Made by a program: the position numbers and the translations under genes. Below, in pieces: positions 44,385-53,908 of a stretch of 64,000 bases of DNA. Location: positions 8,033 through 72,032 of the forward strand of contig DASRDU010000162.1 in the NCBI GenBank assembly GCA_035652435.1. Reading direction: 5' to 3'. Below the pieces are notes generated by a model. The model worked only from the letters and a program-made list of their open reading frames with translations, was not told where the DNA came from and ran no database searches. How positions within the stretch are numbered: position 1 is the stretch's first letter; every line of letters starts with the position of its first letter. This stretch comes from DASRDU01 sp035652435. GTDB lineage: Bacteria > Acidobacteriota > Blastocatellia > RBC074.

Positions 44385-45599
44385 CTACACAGCGATATAA
44401 TCGCCGGAACATTCCGCAATCCATCGGGTGAGGAACCCGAGCCTGATCGGGTCATCGGCATAAGCTTTCAACAGCATCCCTTCGGGGCAATATGAACGCA
44501 CGCCGTAAATCTTCCGCAAGGTAGACAGGGACGTGGAACCCATCCCGGCACAGGCGGTCAGTCTGAAGGGAGAAAGAATAACCTCCACCGGATAGAAATA
44601 ATGTTCGCGGGCTACAACTAACTTAACATCCGACAGCCGCCGGCCCAATTCATCCAGTATCCGGCTCAGCCATTTCGCGCCATTTCTGGAATGAGGCTTG
44701 ACCAGAATCGAGCGCGCGCCGTCATTGACAAGGTGTCCGGCCAGCAGCAGGTAACCTTCTGCTTCTTCTTCATAAGCTCGATCTTCAGGGGCCAGCAACA
44801 AGACCCCCACATCAGGCCCGCAGTCTGAAGCAAGTCCTTGATAGTATCCCTGGGCCGGAGCGGGCAGGCTGTGGAACAGATCAGACATAGTCTGCCGGGA
44901 AATCACTTTGCTCAGGCAGTGTTGTTCGGCGGCCCAAGGCATGGAAGCTTTGAAGGTATAAGCGCCATCTATCCGCAGATGACGCAGCGGCACCGAATCC
45001 TCTCCGAACAGAATCTCCTTCACCCAATCCAGCGCCAGCTTGTGCGGGGATAATTTACTCGCCAGCGCAGGGTCACACACCGGTGCATAATCACCCACCT
45101 CACACTGCATCAGACTGTCGAAGGTATGCGGGTAATAAATTTTCCGCGCGCCGGGGAAGATTTTGCAGAAGGAATGAGCATCAGGATGCAGCAGGTAAGC
45201 CAGGTATAACTCGTCTACCCGGCCGTCCAGCCTTTCCTTCAGCCTGTCATCGTCAGGCGGGATATTCAATGCCACCGCCAGCCTGTACCTCAGTTCGCTC
45301 ATGACAGACAGGGTGTGTTGCAACCCGTACCACTTTCCTTTGATGGTCTTGGCAGGATGTTCGAACTGACCTAGGGAAAGTCCGCTGACATCAACAGTGG
45401 CTTTCCAGTTGTGCATCTTCGCCAGCACGCTCAGGCAATCCAAGTATTCCTGTGTTTGCCCATGAGAGGAATCCGCGCAGACGACCAGCACGTCATCTCC
45501 CGCCGGTAGAGTGTTCGCGACCAGACACGCACAGATCACATCAGACGGCGTCTCCGCGCGAAAGACACGAACCAACTGATGCTCCACTGCTTTCGTCAT
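44385..45599 (-). CDS. Unassigned GT-B-like protein, possible nonulosonate transferase
   Basis: 404 residues from ATG 45599, 2 bases after the preceding stop. No named family is certain. The C-terminal part has 'SILVKPHSRNG' and 'ACAGMGSTSLSTL', which recall the His-Pro and Ser-Ser/Thr motifs of bacterial sialyl- and polysialyltransferases (GT52/GT38). 'KIYYPHTFDSL' lies in the N-terminal half. It sits directly downstream of the nonulosonic acid genes and has no other obvious job, so it is my best candidate for the enzyme that uses the CMP-activated nonulosonate. This is inference. Confidence 0.5.
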   Translation of the reverse strand: MTKAVEHQLVRVFRAETPSDVICACLVANTLPAGDDVLVVCADSSHGQTQEYLDCLSVLAKMHNWKATVDVSGLSLGQFEHPAKTIKGKWYGLQHTLSVMSELRYRLAVALNIPPDDDRLKERLDGRVDELYLAYLLHPDAHSFCKIFPGARKIYYPHTFDSLMQCEVGDYAPVCDPALASKLSPHKLALDWVKEILFGEDSVPLRHLRIDGAYTFKASMPWAAEQHCLSKVISRQTMSDLFHSLPAPAQGYYQGLASDCGPDVGVLLLAPEDRAYEEEAEGYLLLAGHLVNDGARSILVKPHSRNGAKWLSRILDELGRRLSDVKLVVAREHYFYPVEVILSPFRLTACAGMGSTSLSTLRKIYGVRSYCPEGMLLKAYADDPIRLGFLTRWIAECSGDYIAV

Positions 45600-45601
45600 A
45601 G

Positions 45602-46633
45602 TCAGGTCGTCTGAACCGAATTCTGCTGCTTGCGGGCAACCAGCCACATATGAGAAGAAAGCCCGTGGTCGGCTAAAAACTGCTGGAAGCTGTCACCCAG
45701 CCTGTCCCACTCCTCAACCAGAACCCGCCGGAGGAATGGCTGATCAGACACGTCAAACTCCCCGCTCAGCGCGCGCTGGCGAACCAGTTCGGCATCCAGC
45801 CTGCCAGGCGTCAGCACTTCCAGCACCTCGAAGCCGTTCGAGGCAACCAGACGGGACAGCGACTCAGGGTGAAAGTAGTTGAGATGCTCTGTGTCTATAG
45901 CGTCAGACAACGCTTTCAGGGTTGCAACGTCGAAGCCTTTGCCATTCGGGCATGTGAGAATCAGCAGGCCGCCCGGTCGCAGGCAGCGGCCGCATTGCCG
46001 CACAAAATCAGCCGGGGAGAAAAGGTGTTCCAGCACTTCAAAGCTCGCGACAACATCGAAGCCCGCATCTTCCAGTTCCACCTGCTCAATCGGCTTGTTG
46101 ATGACCTCCAGCCCGCGATTGCGACAAGTGGCGGCCAAGTCGGGTGTAGGTTCGACGGCCACGACTCGCTTGAAGACGTTCAGCTTCAGGATCTCTTCAC
46201 AGAAGATGCCGAACCCGGCTCCGACTTCGAGCAGACTTTCAGTCCGCACGCCGTGCCGCTGACAGATTTCCACAAGACGAGTCGCGCGAGGGCGAAAGAT
46301 TTTCTCACGGCGTGTCGCTTCGGAAGTCGGGAAGATGTACTTGTTCCAGTACTCGTAATTTTCCGAGGTGGCATAGTAAAGCTCCAGAATCTCGGGCGTT
46401 GGTCTGGGGCTGATGTACATCGTTTCGCAACTGCTGCAAACCACGTAATTCAATTCGAACTTGCGGAACGCCTCGGTGCTTTCAATCGCACCGCAGGCCG
46501 GACAAGGTACTGAAACGAATTCTGATTTGTGTTCCAGCAACCGGCGAACGTCGGCGGCATAGCGTTCGGCCGCGCCCTGCTTGAATTGGTCAGGGCGAAT
46601 CTCGGTTTCCTTAAAGGCAGCCTGTGAGGTCAT
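45602..46633 (-). CDS. SAM-dependent methyltransferase with N-terminal zinc ribbon
   Basis: 343 residues from ATG 46633, whose ATGA overlaps the pseA stop. The N-terminal 'CPACGA' and 'CSSC' pairs bind zinc, as in sugar C-methyltransferase-like enzymes. The class I methyltransferase core has 'LLEVGAGFGIFCEEIL', 'VVASFEVLEHLFSPADFV' and 'GGLLILTCPNG'. Upstream in-frame codons to 46765 are not family-like and lie inside pseA. Likely modifies a nucleotide sugar or glycan. Confidence 0.85.
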   Translation of the reverse strand: MTSQAAFKETEIRPDQFKQGAAERYAADVRRLLEHKSEFVSVPCPACGAIESTEAFRKFELNYVVCSSCETMYISPRPTPEILELYYATSENYEYWNKYIFPTSEATRREKIFRPRATRLVEICQRHGVRTESLLEVGAGFGIFCEEILKLNVFKRVVAVEPTPDLAATCRNRGLEVINKPIEQVELEDAGFDVVASFEVLEHLFSPADFVRQCGRCLRPGGLLILTCPNGKGFDVATLKALSDAIDTEHLNYFHPESLSRLVASNGFEVLEVLTPGRLDAELVRQRALSGEFDVSDQPFLRRVLVEEWDRLGDSFQQFLADHGLSSHMWLVARKQQNSVQTT

Positions 46634-47835
46634 GCGGTCGTCGCGTCTCCCTTCGTTCCGGCAAAGTGAACCAAGCCGTAAGCTGACGGCTCGCCCCAGA
46701 TGTTGTCCTTGACCCACTGGCCGTCTTCGATGCGCCAGACCCGCCGGTCGCGGAAAGTGTCGCAAACGTAATCGAACTCTTCTTCAGTCATGTCCACGTA
46801 CTTCAACCAGCGTTGCAGGTCGCGCTGCGGCTTGACGTGATCGTATTTGCGCACCATCTCGATTCCCTGCTCGCGGGTCATCAGACCGGCACGGATGTCC
46901 TTGCATGAATGATCGGAACCGCGCCCGTAACCGAGCTTGATGAACTTCAGGTAGTCGTGAATGCCATTCTCGTGCATATCGTCCAGGTTGGACATCATCC
47001 GGTAGGTGCGCTCGAAAGGCTGTTGCGCCGGGCGCCAGTCGTATTTCTCCATCACCAGCTTGACGTGCTTGTTGGCATCCCAGTCAACGAAATTGCTGAG
47101 GTAGATGCCCCGCACTCCGACTTCGTCAATCTCTTCGTCGGACGGGTATTGCGCCCACAGCAGGTCTTTGTCAGTCAGCCCTTCCTTCAGTTCAGGCCGC
47201 CCGAGTTTTTCCAGCCCCTCGTCAGTGAAGTCGTACCAGTCGTACCCGCGCAGCGCGTGTTCCTTCCGGTACTTCGCCGTGAATTCGACGAAGTCGTTGT
47301 AGGAATACATCCCGCCGAGATCCATAAATCCATGCTCACCCCACATCATCAGCGGAACCTTGTACCGCACAGCCACCTGAATCGGCGTGGTGAAGATGCC
47401 GCAGTGCGCGTGCCAGTTCATGTCGCCCTGAAGCTTGAACCCGATCCGGTTCATTTTGATCAGTGCGTCCACGCCCGGCCGGACGATGATGTGGTCACAG
47501 TCGAAGACCTCTCGCATCCTGAACAGGTTGTATTCGCCTTCGGGCAGGTAGTTGTTGCCGTGATAGGTGACGAGCAGCGGCTTGAGTCCGAGTTCATGCA
47601 CTGCGACGTGCGTCTGGTAGTAGCTGTCCTTGCCGCCGCTCACCGGGATGAGGATGTCGTAGGTACCGGTCGAACGGTATTCGTTCGCCAGTTCCTTCAA
47701 CCACTCCCACCGCTCGGCCCAGTTGATATTGACCTTCTGATCCGCGACGCGACAGCCGGAACAGAGGCCGTTATCATCGAAGGTCAGCGGGGTCGCGGAA
47801 ACACCCGGATAAACACAGCGACTGCAGTATTTCAT
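46630..47835 (-). CDS. pseA: N-acetyl sugar amidotransferase (PseA/WbpG family)
   Basis: 401 residues. N-terminal zinc cysteines 'CSRCVYP' and 'CSGC'; PP-loop ATP pyrophosphatase motif 'PVSGGKDSYYQTH'. With ammonia from the HisH/HisF pair next to it, this family converts an N-acetyl group of a sugar into an acetamidino group, as in Pseudomonas O-antigen and Campylobacter flagellin sugars. All three genes are present and in order, which supports an amidino-nonulosonate or amidino-amino sugar product. Confidence 0.92.
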   Translation of the reverse strand: MKYCSRCVYPGVSATPLTFDDNGLCSGCRVADQKVNINWAERWEWLKELANEYRSTGTYDILIPVSGGKDSYYQTHVAVHELGLKPLLVTYHGNNYLPEGEYNLFRMREVFDCDHIIVRPGVDALIKMNRIGFKLQGDMNWHAHCGIFTTPIQVAVRYKVPLMMWGEHGFMDLGGMYSYNDFVEFTAKYRKEHALRGYDWYDFTDEGLEKLGRPELKEGLTDKDLLWAQYPSDEEIDEVGVRGIYLSNFVDWDANKHVKLVMEKYDWRPAQQPFERTYRMMSNLDDMHENGIHDYLKFIKLGYGRGSDHSCKDIRAGLMTREQGIEMVRKYDHVKPQRDLQRWLKYVDMTEEEFDYVCDTFRDRRVWRIEDGQWVKDNIWGEPSAYGLVHFAGTKGDATTA

Positions 47836-47865
47836 CCTTATCCTCTCGTTAACTCCTCACGGTTA

Positions 47866-48654
47866 TTACAAACGTACTTCAATACCTGATTTGGACATGG
47901 CCCGCTTGCCGGCGCGGTCGGTCAGTTCCTTGAAGTGCCAGATGTTCGCCGCGGCCACGGCCGAAGCCCCGGCGCGAATGCCGTCGGCGTAATGCTCGAA
48001 GCGCCCGACGCCGCTGCAGGCAATCACCGGGACGCTGGTCGCTGAGGCGACGGCATGAATCAGGTCGAGGTCATAGCCTCGTCCGGTGCCGTCACGGTCA
48101 ATGCTTTGCAGCAGGATTTCGCCGGCGCCGCGATCCTCAACCTCCTTCGCCCACTCCACCGGAGTTTTGCCGGTCGGAGTCTTTCCGCCCTCAGTGAAAA
48201 CTTCCGTTCTTCCGTCTTCGTGGCGCAGGACATCAATGCTGATGACCATCGCTTGGCTGCCGAAGGATTTGGCCCCGGCGGTAATCAGTTCGGGCGTCTG
48301 AATGGCGGCGGTATTCAGAGTGATCTTGTCCGCCCCGCGACTAAAGCGTTCGCGCATTGCTTCGACGCTGCGGATGCGCCCGCCCCACGTCAGTGGCATG
48401 AAGCAGGTTTTGCTGACCGCATCGAGAATCGCGAGCGGGTCATCCAGACCTTTGATCCGGTGATCCTCGCGGCGCAGGTCGTAAGACTCATCCCCAGTGA
48501 TGTCCAGATAGACCAGTTCATCCACATTCCACTCATTGAACCGCTCGACCTCGTGAATCGGGTTGCCGATGATCTGGTGGATTTTGAATAACTCGCTGCG
48601 CACCAGCAGCCCGCCGCGCAACAGCAGTACGGGGATCAACCGCTTCTTAAGCAT
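47866..48654 (-). CDS. hisF: HisF-like cyclase subunit of a sugar amidotransferase
   Basis: 262 residues, (beta-alpha)8 barrel. The first catalytic Asp of true HisF (in 'CLDVK') is replaced here: the sequence reads 'IPVLLLRGG'. The second Asp is kept ('VISIDVLRHEDG'). Loss of Asp11 and the position beside pseA point to the HisF2-type paralogue that passes ammonia to the PseA/WbpG enzyme, not to histidine synthesis. Overlaps hisH by 8 bases. Confidence 0.88.
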   Translation of the reverse strand: MLKKRLIPVLLLRGGLLVRSELFKIHQIIGNPIHEVERFNEWNVDELVYLDITGDESYDLRREDHRIKGLDDPLAILDAVSKTCFMPLTWGGRIRSVEAMRERFSRGADKITLNTAAIQTPELITAGAKSFGSQAMVISIDVLRHEDGRTEVFTEGGKTPTGKTPVEWAKEVEDRGAGEILLQSIDRDGTGRGYDLDLIHAVASATSVPVIACSGVGRFEHYADGIRAGASAVAAANIWHFKELTDRAGKRAMSKSGIEVRL

Positions 48655-49276
48655 TCACTCCGCCTCCCATCAGCGCGAAGTTTTTCAGCACGGCCAGACC
48701 AGCCCGCTGACTTTTTTCAGGGTGGAATTGCACTGCATAGATATTGTCTGCTTCTAGGCTTGCGGCGAAATCCACGCCGTATGAACAGACGCCGCTGACG
48801 ACCTCCCTGGCTTCAGGATTCAGGACGAAGCTGTGGACGAAATAGAACGCCTGCGAATTGCCCAAGCCCGCGTACAGGCCGTCAGTCTTAGTGAAGGTCA
48901 CGTCATTCCAGCCGATGTGCGGGATGCGGATGGCGGGATCATCGGCTGGGATGCGGTCAGCCACACCGGATACCCAGCCCAGCCCTTCGTGCGTCCCCAG
49001 TTCATTCCCGACCGTCGCCAGGAACTGCATGCCAAGGCAGATGCCCAGGAACAATTTTCCCCGCTGCCTGACTTCGTGATCGAGTGCCCCGACCCAGTCG
49101 GCGGCCCTCAGATTGGCCATCCCGTCGCCGAAAGCCCCGACCCCCGGCAGAATGATCTTGTGAGCGTCGGTCAAATCCGCCGGCTGCCGGGCAATGAACG
49201 CCGGACAATCGAGCGCCGCGAAGGCGTTGATCACCGAACGCAGATTGCCCATCCCGTAATCAATTACTGCGATCAT
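48647..49276 (-). CDS. hisH: HisH-like glutaminase subunit of a sugar amidotransferase
   Basis: 209 residues from ATG 49276 ('MIAVIDYGMGNL'). Class I glutamine amidotransferase with Cys80 in 'GICLGMQF' and the His-Glu of 'QFHPEKS'. It releases ammonia from glutamine for the HisF-like partner. Located with pseA and hisF-like, so it is assigned to the glycan pathway; the genome should carry a separate true hisH. Confidence 0.9.
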   Translation of the reverse strand: MIAVIDYGMGNLRSVINAFAALDCPAFIARQPADLTDAHKIILPGVGAFGDGMANLRAADWVGALDHEVRQRGKLFLGICLGMQFLATVGNELGTHEGLGWVSGVADRIPADDPAIRIPHIGWNDVTFTKTDGLYAGLGNSQAFYFVHSFVLNPEAREVVSGVCSYGVDFAASLEADNIYAVQFHPEKSQRAGLAVLKNFALMGGGVNA

Positions 49277-49300
49277 ACTTTTTCGCCCCACAGTTGGAGG

Positions 49301-50389
49301 TTACACCTCTGTCGCCACCGAACGCACCGCAGAGAGGTGTTCCCAAGCAAGAGGAGTGCCGCGCGCGATGTCACAGCTTGCGCGGCGACCGATCACTTCG
49401 GTCAGGTGTCTCGGGTGCAATCCGTGACCCGGTCTGATCGAGCGCACGTTTTCTGAAGTAAATTTTTCTCCGGCTTTGATGTCTCTCACAACGAACAGCG
49501 AGCGGCGGAAGATCCGGTTCGCGACCTCTTTCCCGGTGATGCCGTAATTGACCGCGCCCAGCGCCTTCTCCGTCGCCCTGACCGCATCAACCATGGCCTT
49601 GAATTCCTGCGGCTCCAGCGAGAACGCGCTGTCCGGCCCCGGCAATTCCCGCGACAGGGTGAAATGCTTCTCGATGATGCAAGCCCCTAAAGCTACGGCG
49701 CCGACCGGGACGGCGATGCCGAGCGTGTGATCTGATAATCCGGCAGGCACGTTGAAGGCTTCCGCTAGGTGCGGAATCGTTCTGAGGTTGATGGATTCAG
49801 GCGGGGCCGGGTAAGCGCTCGTGCATTTCAGCAGCGCGATCTCTTTTGCCCCCGCCTCGCGCAATGTGGTCACCGCTTCCTCAATCTCCGTCAGCGTCGC
49901 CATGCCCGTGGACATAATGATCGGCTTGCCGGTGCGCGCCACTCGCCGGAGCAGACCCGTATCAACCATCTCGAAGGAAGCGATCTTGTAGGCCGGAACC
50001 TTCAGCTCTTCGAGGAAATCAACGGCGGAGTCATCGAACGGGCTTGAGAAGAGCGCCATGCCCATTTCATCAGCCAGCTGCTTCAGCTTCGGCTGCCACT
50101 CCCAAGGCGTGTAGGCTTCCTGGTACAGCTCATACAGGTTGCGCCCGTCCCACAGCCCGCCGTGAATCTGAAACGGTGGAGTGTCGCAATCAATCGTCAG
50201 AGTATCCGCTGTGTAAGTCTGTAGCTTGATCGCGTCAGCGCCAGCAGCTTTGGCAGCCTTCAGGATTTCAACGGCCTGGTCGAAGTCCTGGCCGTGATTG
50301 GCCGACATTTCCGCGATCAGATACGCCGGGCAGCCCGTGCCGATGCGCCGACCCTGAATTTCAATGACACGCTCTCGGGGATAACTCAT
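49301..50389 (-). CDS. pseI: Pseudaminic acid synthase
   Basis: 362 residues, normal length. NeuB-type barrel with 'YLIAEMSANHGQDF', 'GADAIKLQTYTADTLT', and the PseI-specific 'GGLWDGRNLYELYQEAYTP'. 'FSSPFDDSAVDFLEEL', 'LKCTSAYPAP' and 'GLSDHTLGI' follow, then a C-terminal antifreeze-like SAF domain ('RSLFVVRDIKAGE..', 'IRPGHGLHP'). Condenses phosphoenolpyruvate with the 6-deoxy diacetamido sugar to give a nonulosonic acid. Confidence 0.95.
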   Translation of the reverse strand: MSYPRERVIEIQGRRIGTGCPAYLIAEMSANHGQDFDQAVEILKAAKAAGADAIKLQTYTADTLTIDCDTPPFQIHGGLWDGRNLYELYQEAYTPWEWQPKLKQLADEMGMALFSSPFDDSAVDFLEELKVPAYKIASFEMVDTGLLRRVARTGKPIIMSTGMATLTEIEEAVTTLREAGAKEIALLKCTSAYPAPPESINLRTIPHLAEAFNVPAGLSDHTLGIAVPVGAVALGACIIEKHFTLSRELPGPDSAFSLEPQEFKAMVDAVRATEKALGAVNYGITGKEVANRIFRRSLFVVRDIKAGEKFTSENVRSIRPGHGLHPRHLTEVIGRRASCDIARGTPLAWEHLSAVRSVATEV

Positions 50390-50393
50390 GCGC

Positions 50394-50912
50394 TCACCCT
50401 GCTATCTGCGCCTCGGTTTTTCCGGCCGGACGCCAGATGAAGCGGTAACACCCGATACCATTCCGGCTAGATACTTCCGGCGCTCCGAAGCCCGCGCTTC
50501 GGAAGGCTTTGGATGACGGGATATTGCCGTCAAGCACGACGGCGACAATCTCTTCGACGCCAAGTTCGGTAACGGCAGGCCCCAGCGTCAGAGTAATAAT
50601 CCGTGTCCCCAAGCCTTTGCCGCGAAACTCTCCGGCCAGTGAAAAGCTGATCTCTGCGCTGTGGCCTTCATCATCGCGGTCATAGCGAATCTGGCCTGCC
50701 GGGACGCTATTCACTTCCAGCAGCCAGAACCGCGTGCCGGGCGAAGCGAGCCGCTTCTCATACCAGCGCAGGTGTGATTCCCAAGGAATGGGTTCCTGGT
50801 TGAAGGAATTCGACCTGACCGACGGGTCGTTCGCCCACTCCCAGAGCAGCCTTGCATCCTCAGGGCGGGCCTCCCGGATGGTCAGTTGATCGGTGCCGGT
50901 TGCCGTGTTCAT
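50394..50912 (-). CDS. pseH: GNAT acetyltransferase, PseH-like
   Basis: 172 residues. 'IREARPEDARLLWEWANDPS' and 'RGKGLGTRIITLTLG' (acetyl-CoA pyrophosphate loop) are typical GNAT motifs. Position between pseG and pseI indicates N-acetylation of the UDP-4-amino-6-deoxy sugar made by PseC. Its ATG overlaps the pseG stop by 4 bases. Confidence 0.88.
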   Translation of the reverse strand: MNTATGTDQLTIREARPEDARLLWEWANDPSVRSNSFNQEPIPWESHLRWYEKRLASPGTRFWLLEVNSVPAGQIRYDRDDEGHSAEISFSLAGEFRGKGLGTRIITLTLGPAVTELGVEEIVAVVLDGNIPSSKAFRSAGFGAPEVSSRNGIGCYRFIWRPAGKTEAQIAG

Positions 50913-51991
50913 ATTCCCGCTTCTTTCCGCCTCATCGCTGTGTGCCCCATCATCACTGCGACGACCCGCTCGGCTCCGCGCCCGTCAACAATTGCCCGCG
51001 CGCGGTCGGCGAGCGACTGGCGGCGCGGCAAATCGTCAATCAATTCTTCCAGCGTCCGGGCCAGCCCGCCGGCATCGAGATTTGCCGCATCACCGAGCAG
51101 CAATGCCGCGCCCCGTTCCGCTATTCCAGTACCAATCGCGCGCTGATTTTCGGCGATGATCAACAGCACCATCGGGACGCCAAGGAGCGCCAGTTCCCAG
51201 CAACTGCTCCCGGCGGCGGAAATCGCCACATCGGCCCAAGCCATCAACGCCGACATATCAGCCACCGGCGAAAGTAATTCAAAGCCGCCCTGAGAATTCC
51301 TGAGGGCTTCTTCGAGACTTGCGCGATGAGGATTGGCCGGGCCGACGATGATCCGAACGTTCAATCCCTGCGCGCGGACTTTCCGCAATGTCTGCATGAT
51401 TCGCAGCGTGACGTTATCTGGGTCGCTGCCGCCCATCGTCACCAGCACATTGCGCGCGCGCGCGACAAGCTCACGCCGGGGGTCTCGCCGGGATGTGAAC
51501 TCAGGCCGCAGCAGAACGTAATCGGGGCCGAGCAATAATCTGGCGCCGGGGTTGCAGTTGTAATTCAGCCGGTCTGCGTTGAGATTCTGATTCAGCAGTA
51601 CGTCAGCGTGATAATGCGGCAGGTGTGCATTGTCATCCATCACCATCAAATGACAGCCGGTCGCCCGGACTGCCTGCTGATAGCCGGAATCAAAGTGATA
51701 ACCATCAAGCACCAGCCAGTGATCATCCGCCGATCTGGTGGCGCTCATAAATCGCCGTACAGTTGTCAGTGTTGCCTCCAGGTCAGCACTGTCCGGGTGA
51801 GATGAATGCAGCTGGATAAAACCAGAACCTGCTGACTCGATTCGCTCGCGCAGGCTGTCGCTCTCGCAACGGCTCAGGAAGGTCGCGCTGCCGCCCGCTG
51901 ACTGCCACGCCTGAGCCAGAGCCAGCGTGCGCATCAGGTGCCCTGTTCCTATCCGGCTGTCGGCATCGGCGCGAATGAGCAGTTGATTCAT
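50909..51991 (-). CDS. pseG: PseG, UDP-sugar hydrolase
   Basis: 360 residues from ATG 51991, overlapping the pseF stop (ATGA). 'RADADSRIGTGHLMRTLALA' is the defining N-terminal loop, and 'VTMGGSDPDNVT' and 'AGSSCWELALLGVPMV' form the UDP-binding C-domain. Removes UDP to release the free diacetamido sugar for PseI. The in-frame extension to 52156 lies inside pseF and is rejected. Confidence 0.93.
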   Translation of the reverse strand: MNQLLIRADADSRIGTGHLMRTLALAQAWQSAGGSATFLSRCESDSLRERIESAGSGFIQLHSSHPDSADLEATLTTVRRFMSATRSADDHWLVLDGYHFDSGYQQAVRATGCHLMVMDDNAHLPHYHADVLLNQNLNADRLNYNCNPGARLLLGPDYVLLRPEFTSRRDPRRELVARARNVLVTMGGSDPDNVTLRIMQTLRKVRAQGLNVRIIVGPANPHRASLEEALRNSQGGFELLSPVADMSALMAWADVAISAAGSSCWELALLGVPMVLLIIAENQRAIGTGIAERGAALLLGDAANLDAGGLARTLEELIDDLPRRQSLADRARAIVDGRGAERVVAVMMGHTAMRRKEAGI

Positions 51992-52728
51992 CGGGCAGGC
52001 GACCAGGTTTCGATCCCCTGATTCAGGCGCACGATCTCGGGATGCGTGCGTACGTAAGAGATCATTTCGCGGTAAGGGACTATCCGTTCTCCCAAGCCGA
52101 GTAATTCGTACAGCGCGCGAACCATCTGTAAATCTTCCGGCGTATCCACCGTCCACCGCAGGTCGGAGTTATCGTCAACGTCAACGACATCACGGCAGAG
52201 GAATAATTCCGGGCGCTCGGCGCGCGGCACAATCGTGACGTGTTCACGCGCGGCGGCCGATTCGCCCAGCCGGTCCATACGCATCAGCGTGTCCATAAAG
52301 AAAGCTTCAGTATCGAGCCCGCGCGGGTAAGTGCGCTGTTGCACGTTGCTGGCGTAATCGCACTCAGCCGCATGTTCCATCAGTTCCGTAATGACCTGGC
52401 CGGTGATCCGCGGGTCAATGAGCGGGCAGTCTGCCGTAGACCGGACAATCACTTCGGCCTTCGCCTGCTCTGCCGCCCCGACGAATCGCGACAACACATC
52501 CTGCTCGCTGCCCCGGAACCACGCCACTCCCTCACGCCGCGCCAGCTCGACGACCGGCGTGTCGGCGTCGCTGGTGGTTGTCGCAATCACGATCGCATCA
52601 ACCAGCGGGCACTGCTGCAGGCGGCGGAGTTGCTGCGCCAGCATCGGCCTTCCGGCCACGTCCTTCAGAATTTTGCCAGGCAGCCGGGTCGAACCCATTC
52701 GCGCCTGGATGATTACAACGACCTTCAT
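51988..52728 (-). CDS. pseF: CMP-nonulosonate synthetase (PseF/SpsF-type cytidylyltransferase)
   Basis: 246 residues from ATG 52728. 'IIQARMGSTRLPGKIL' is the nucleotide-binding signature, and 'STADCPLIDP' and 'RWTVDTPEDL' follow as in SpsF/PseF. Activates the nonulosonic acid with CTP so it can be transferred to the glycan. SpsF-like proteins with other nucleotide specificity exist, but the pathway context favours CMP activation. Confidence 0.88.
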   Translation of the reverse strand: MKVVVIIQARMGSTRLPGKILKDVAGRPMLAQQLRRLQQCPLVDAIVIATTTSDADTPVVELARREGVAWFRGSEQDVLSRFVGAAEQAKAEVIVRSTADCPLIDPRITGQVITELMEHAAECDYASNVQQRTYPRGLDTEAFFMDTLMRMDRLGESAAAREHVTIVPRAERPELFLCRDVVDVDDNSDLRWTVDTPEDLQMVRALYELLGLGERIVPYREMISYVRTHPEIVRLNQGIETWSPAR

Positions 52729-52738
52729 TCGTCCCAAT

Positions 52739-53908
52739 CTATGCGGCCAGGGCCGAACGCAATGTGGCGACGACGCGCTCGACATCGCCGTCCGACATGG
52801 CCGGGAACAGGGGCAGGCTGAGGCAGCCGGCGTAATAAGCTTCGGCCCGCGGGAATTGTCCTTCCCTGTAACCGAACTGCTTCCGATACCAGGGCTGCGT
52901 GTGGACCGGAATGTAGTGAACCTGAGCGCGAATATTTGCGCCTGCCAGATAATCGAATACCCGCAGGCGAACCGCCGCGCCGCCTTTGAATCGCGCGACC
53001 AGCAGGTGATAAGAGGAGCGCCGCTCCGGCACGTCGGTAAGCAGCGTCACGCGGTCGGACAGGTCTGTTATCTGCTGCCGGTAAAGCTCCACGAGTTCGC
53101 GGCGGCGGCGCACGAATGAATCCAGCCGGCGCAGCTGCGAGATTCCGAGCGCGCACTGGAAATCGGTGATCCGGTAATTGAAGCCCAACTGATGCTGCTC
53201 GTGATACCAGGGGCCGTCATGGCGCGTCAGCCGGTTCGCGTCTTTGGTGATCCCGTGAGTCCGCAGGTCGAGCAGCCGCTGATAAAGTCCCGGGTCGTTG
53301 GTCAGAATCGCGCCGCCTTCGCCGGTCGTGATGTGCTTGACCGGGTGGAAGGAAAGGATCGCCATGTCCGCGTGTGCGCACGAAGCGGCTCTGTATTCGC
53401 GGCCCTCGTAATCGTAAGTCGCGCCCAGCGAATGCGCCGCGTCCTCGATCACCGTCGCGCCATACTTCTGCGCGATCCGGCGAATCGCGGGCAGGTCAGC
53501 CGGCAATCCGCTGAAATCAACCGGGATGATTACCTTCGGACCTTGGCGTTCGCAGGCCGCTTCGAGCGCCGCCGGGTCAAGAGTCACTGTAGCCGCATCA
53601 ACATCGGCGAAGGCGGGCGTGCCACCGCAGTAAGCCACACAGTTAGCCGAGGCAACGAAAGTAATCGGACTCGTGATTCCGACATCGCCCGCTCCGACAT
53701 CCGCAGCCAGACACGACAGGTGCAGTGCCGCCGTCCCGTTGCTGACCGCGACGGCATAGCGCGCGCCGCAGTATTCAGCCAGTGCTTTCTCGAACGCCGC
53801 GACCGTCGGCCCCTGTGTCATCCAGTCGCCACGCAGGACTTCAACGACGGCGGCGAGGTCTTCTTCATCCAGCCACTGGCGGCCATAGGGCAAAGTGGGA
53901 GAAGTCAT
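52739..53908 (-). CDS. pseC: PseC, UDP-4-keto sugar aminotransferase
   Basis: 389 residues from ATG 53908, chosen because GGGGAG precedes it; earlier in-frame ATGs (to 54013) lack an RBS. DegT/DnrJ/EryC1 aminotransferase: Asp156 ('VIEDAAHSLG') and PLP lysine Lys191 ('SFHPVKHITTGEGG'). 'GNYRITDFQCALG'-type segment present as 'NYRITDFQCALGISQL'. Transfers an amino group to C4 of the 4-keto sugar made by PseB. Confidence 0.93.
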   Translation of the reverse strand: MTSPTLPYGRQWLDEEDLAAVVEVLRGDWMTQGPTVAAFEKALAEYCGARYAVAVSNGTAALHLSCLAADVGAGDVGITSPITFVASANCVAYCGGTPAFADVDAATVTLDPAALEAACERQGPKVIIPVDFSGLPADLPAIRRIAQKYGATVIEDAAHSLGATYDYEGREYRAASCAHADMAILSFHPVKHITTGEGGAILTNDPGLYQRLLDLRTHGITKDANRLTRHDGPWYHEQHQLGFNYRITDFQCALGISQLRRLDSFVRRRRELVELYRQQITDLSDRVTLLTDVPERRSSYHLLVARFKGGAAVRLRVFDYLAGANIRAQVHYIPVHTQPWYRKQFGYREGQFPRAEAYYAGCLSLPLFPAMSDGDVERVVATLRSALAA

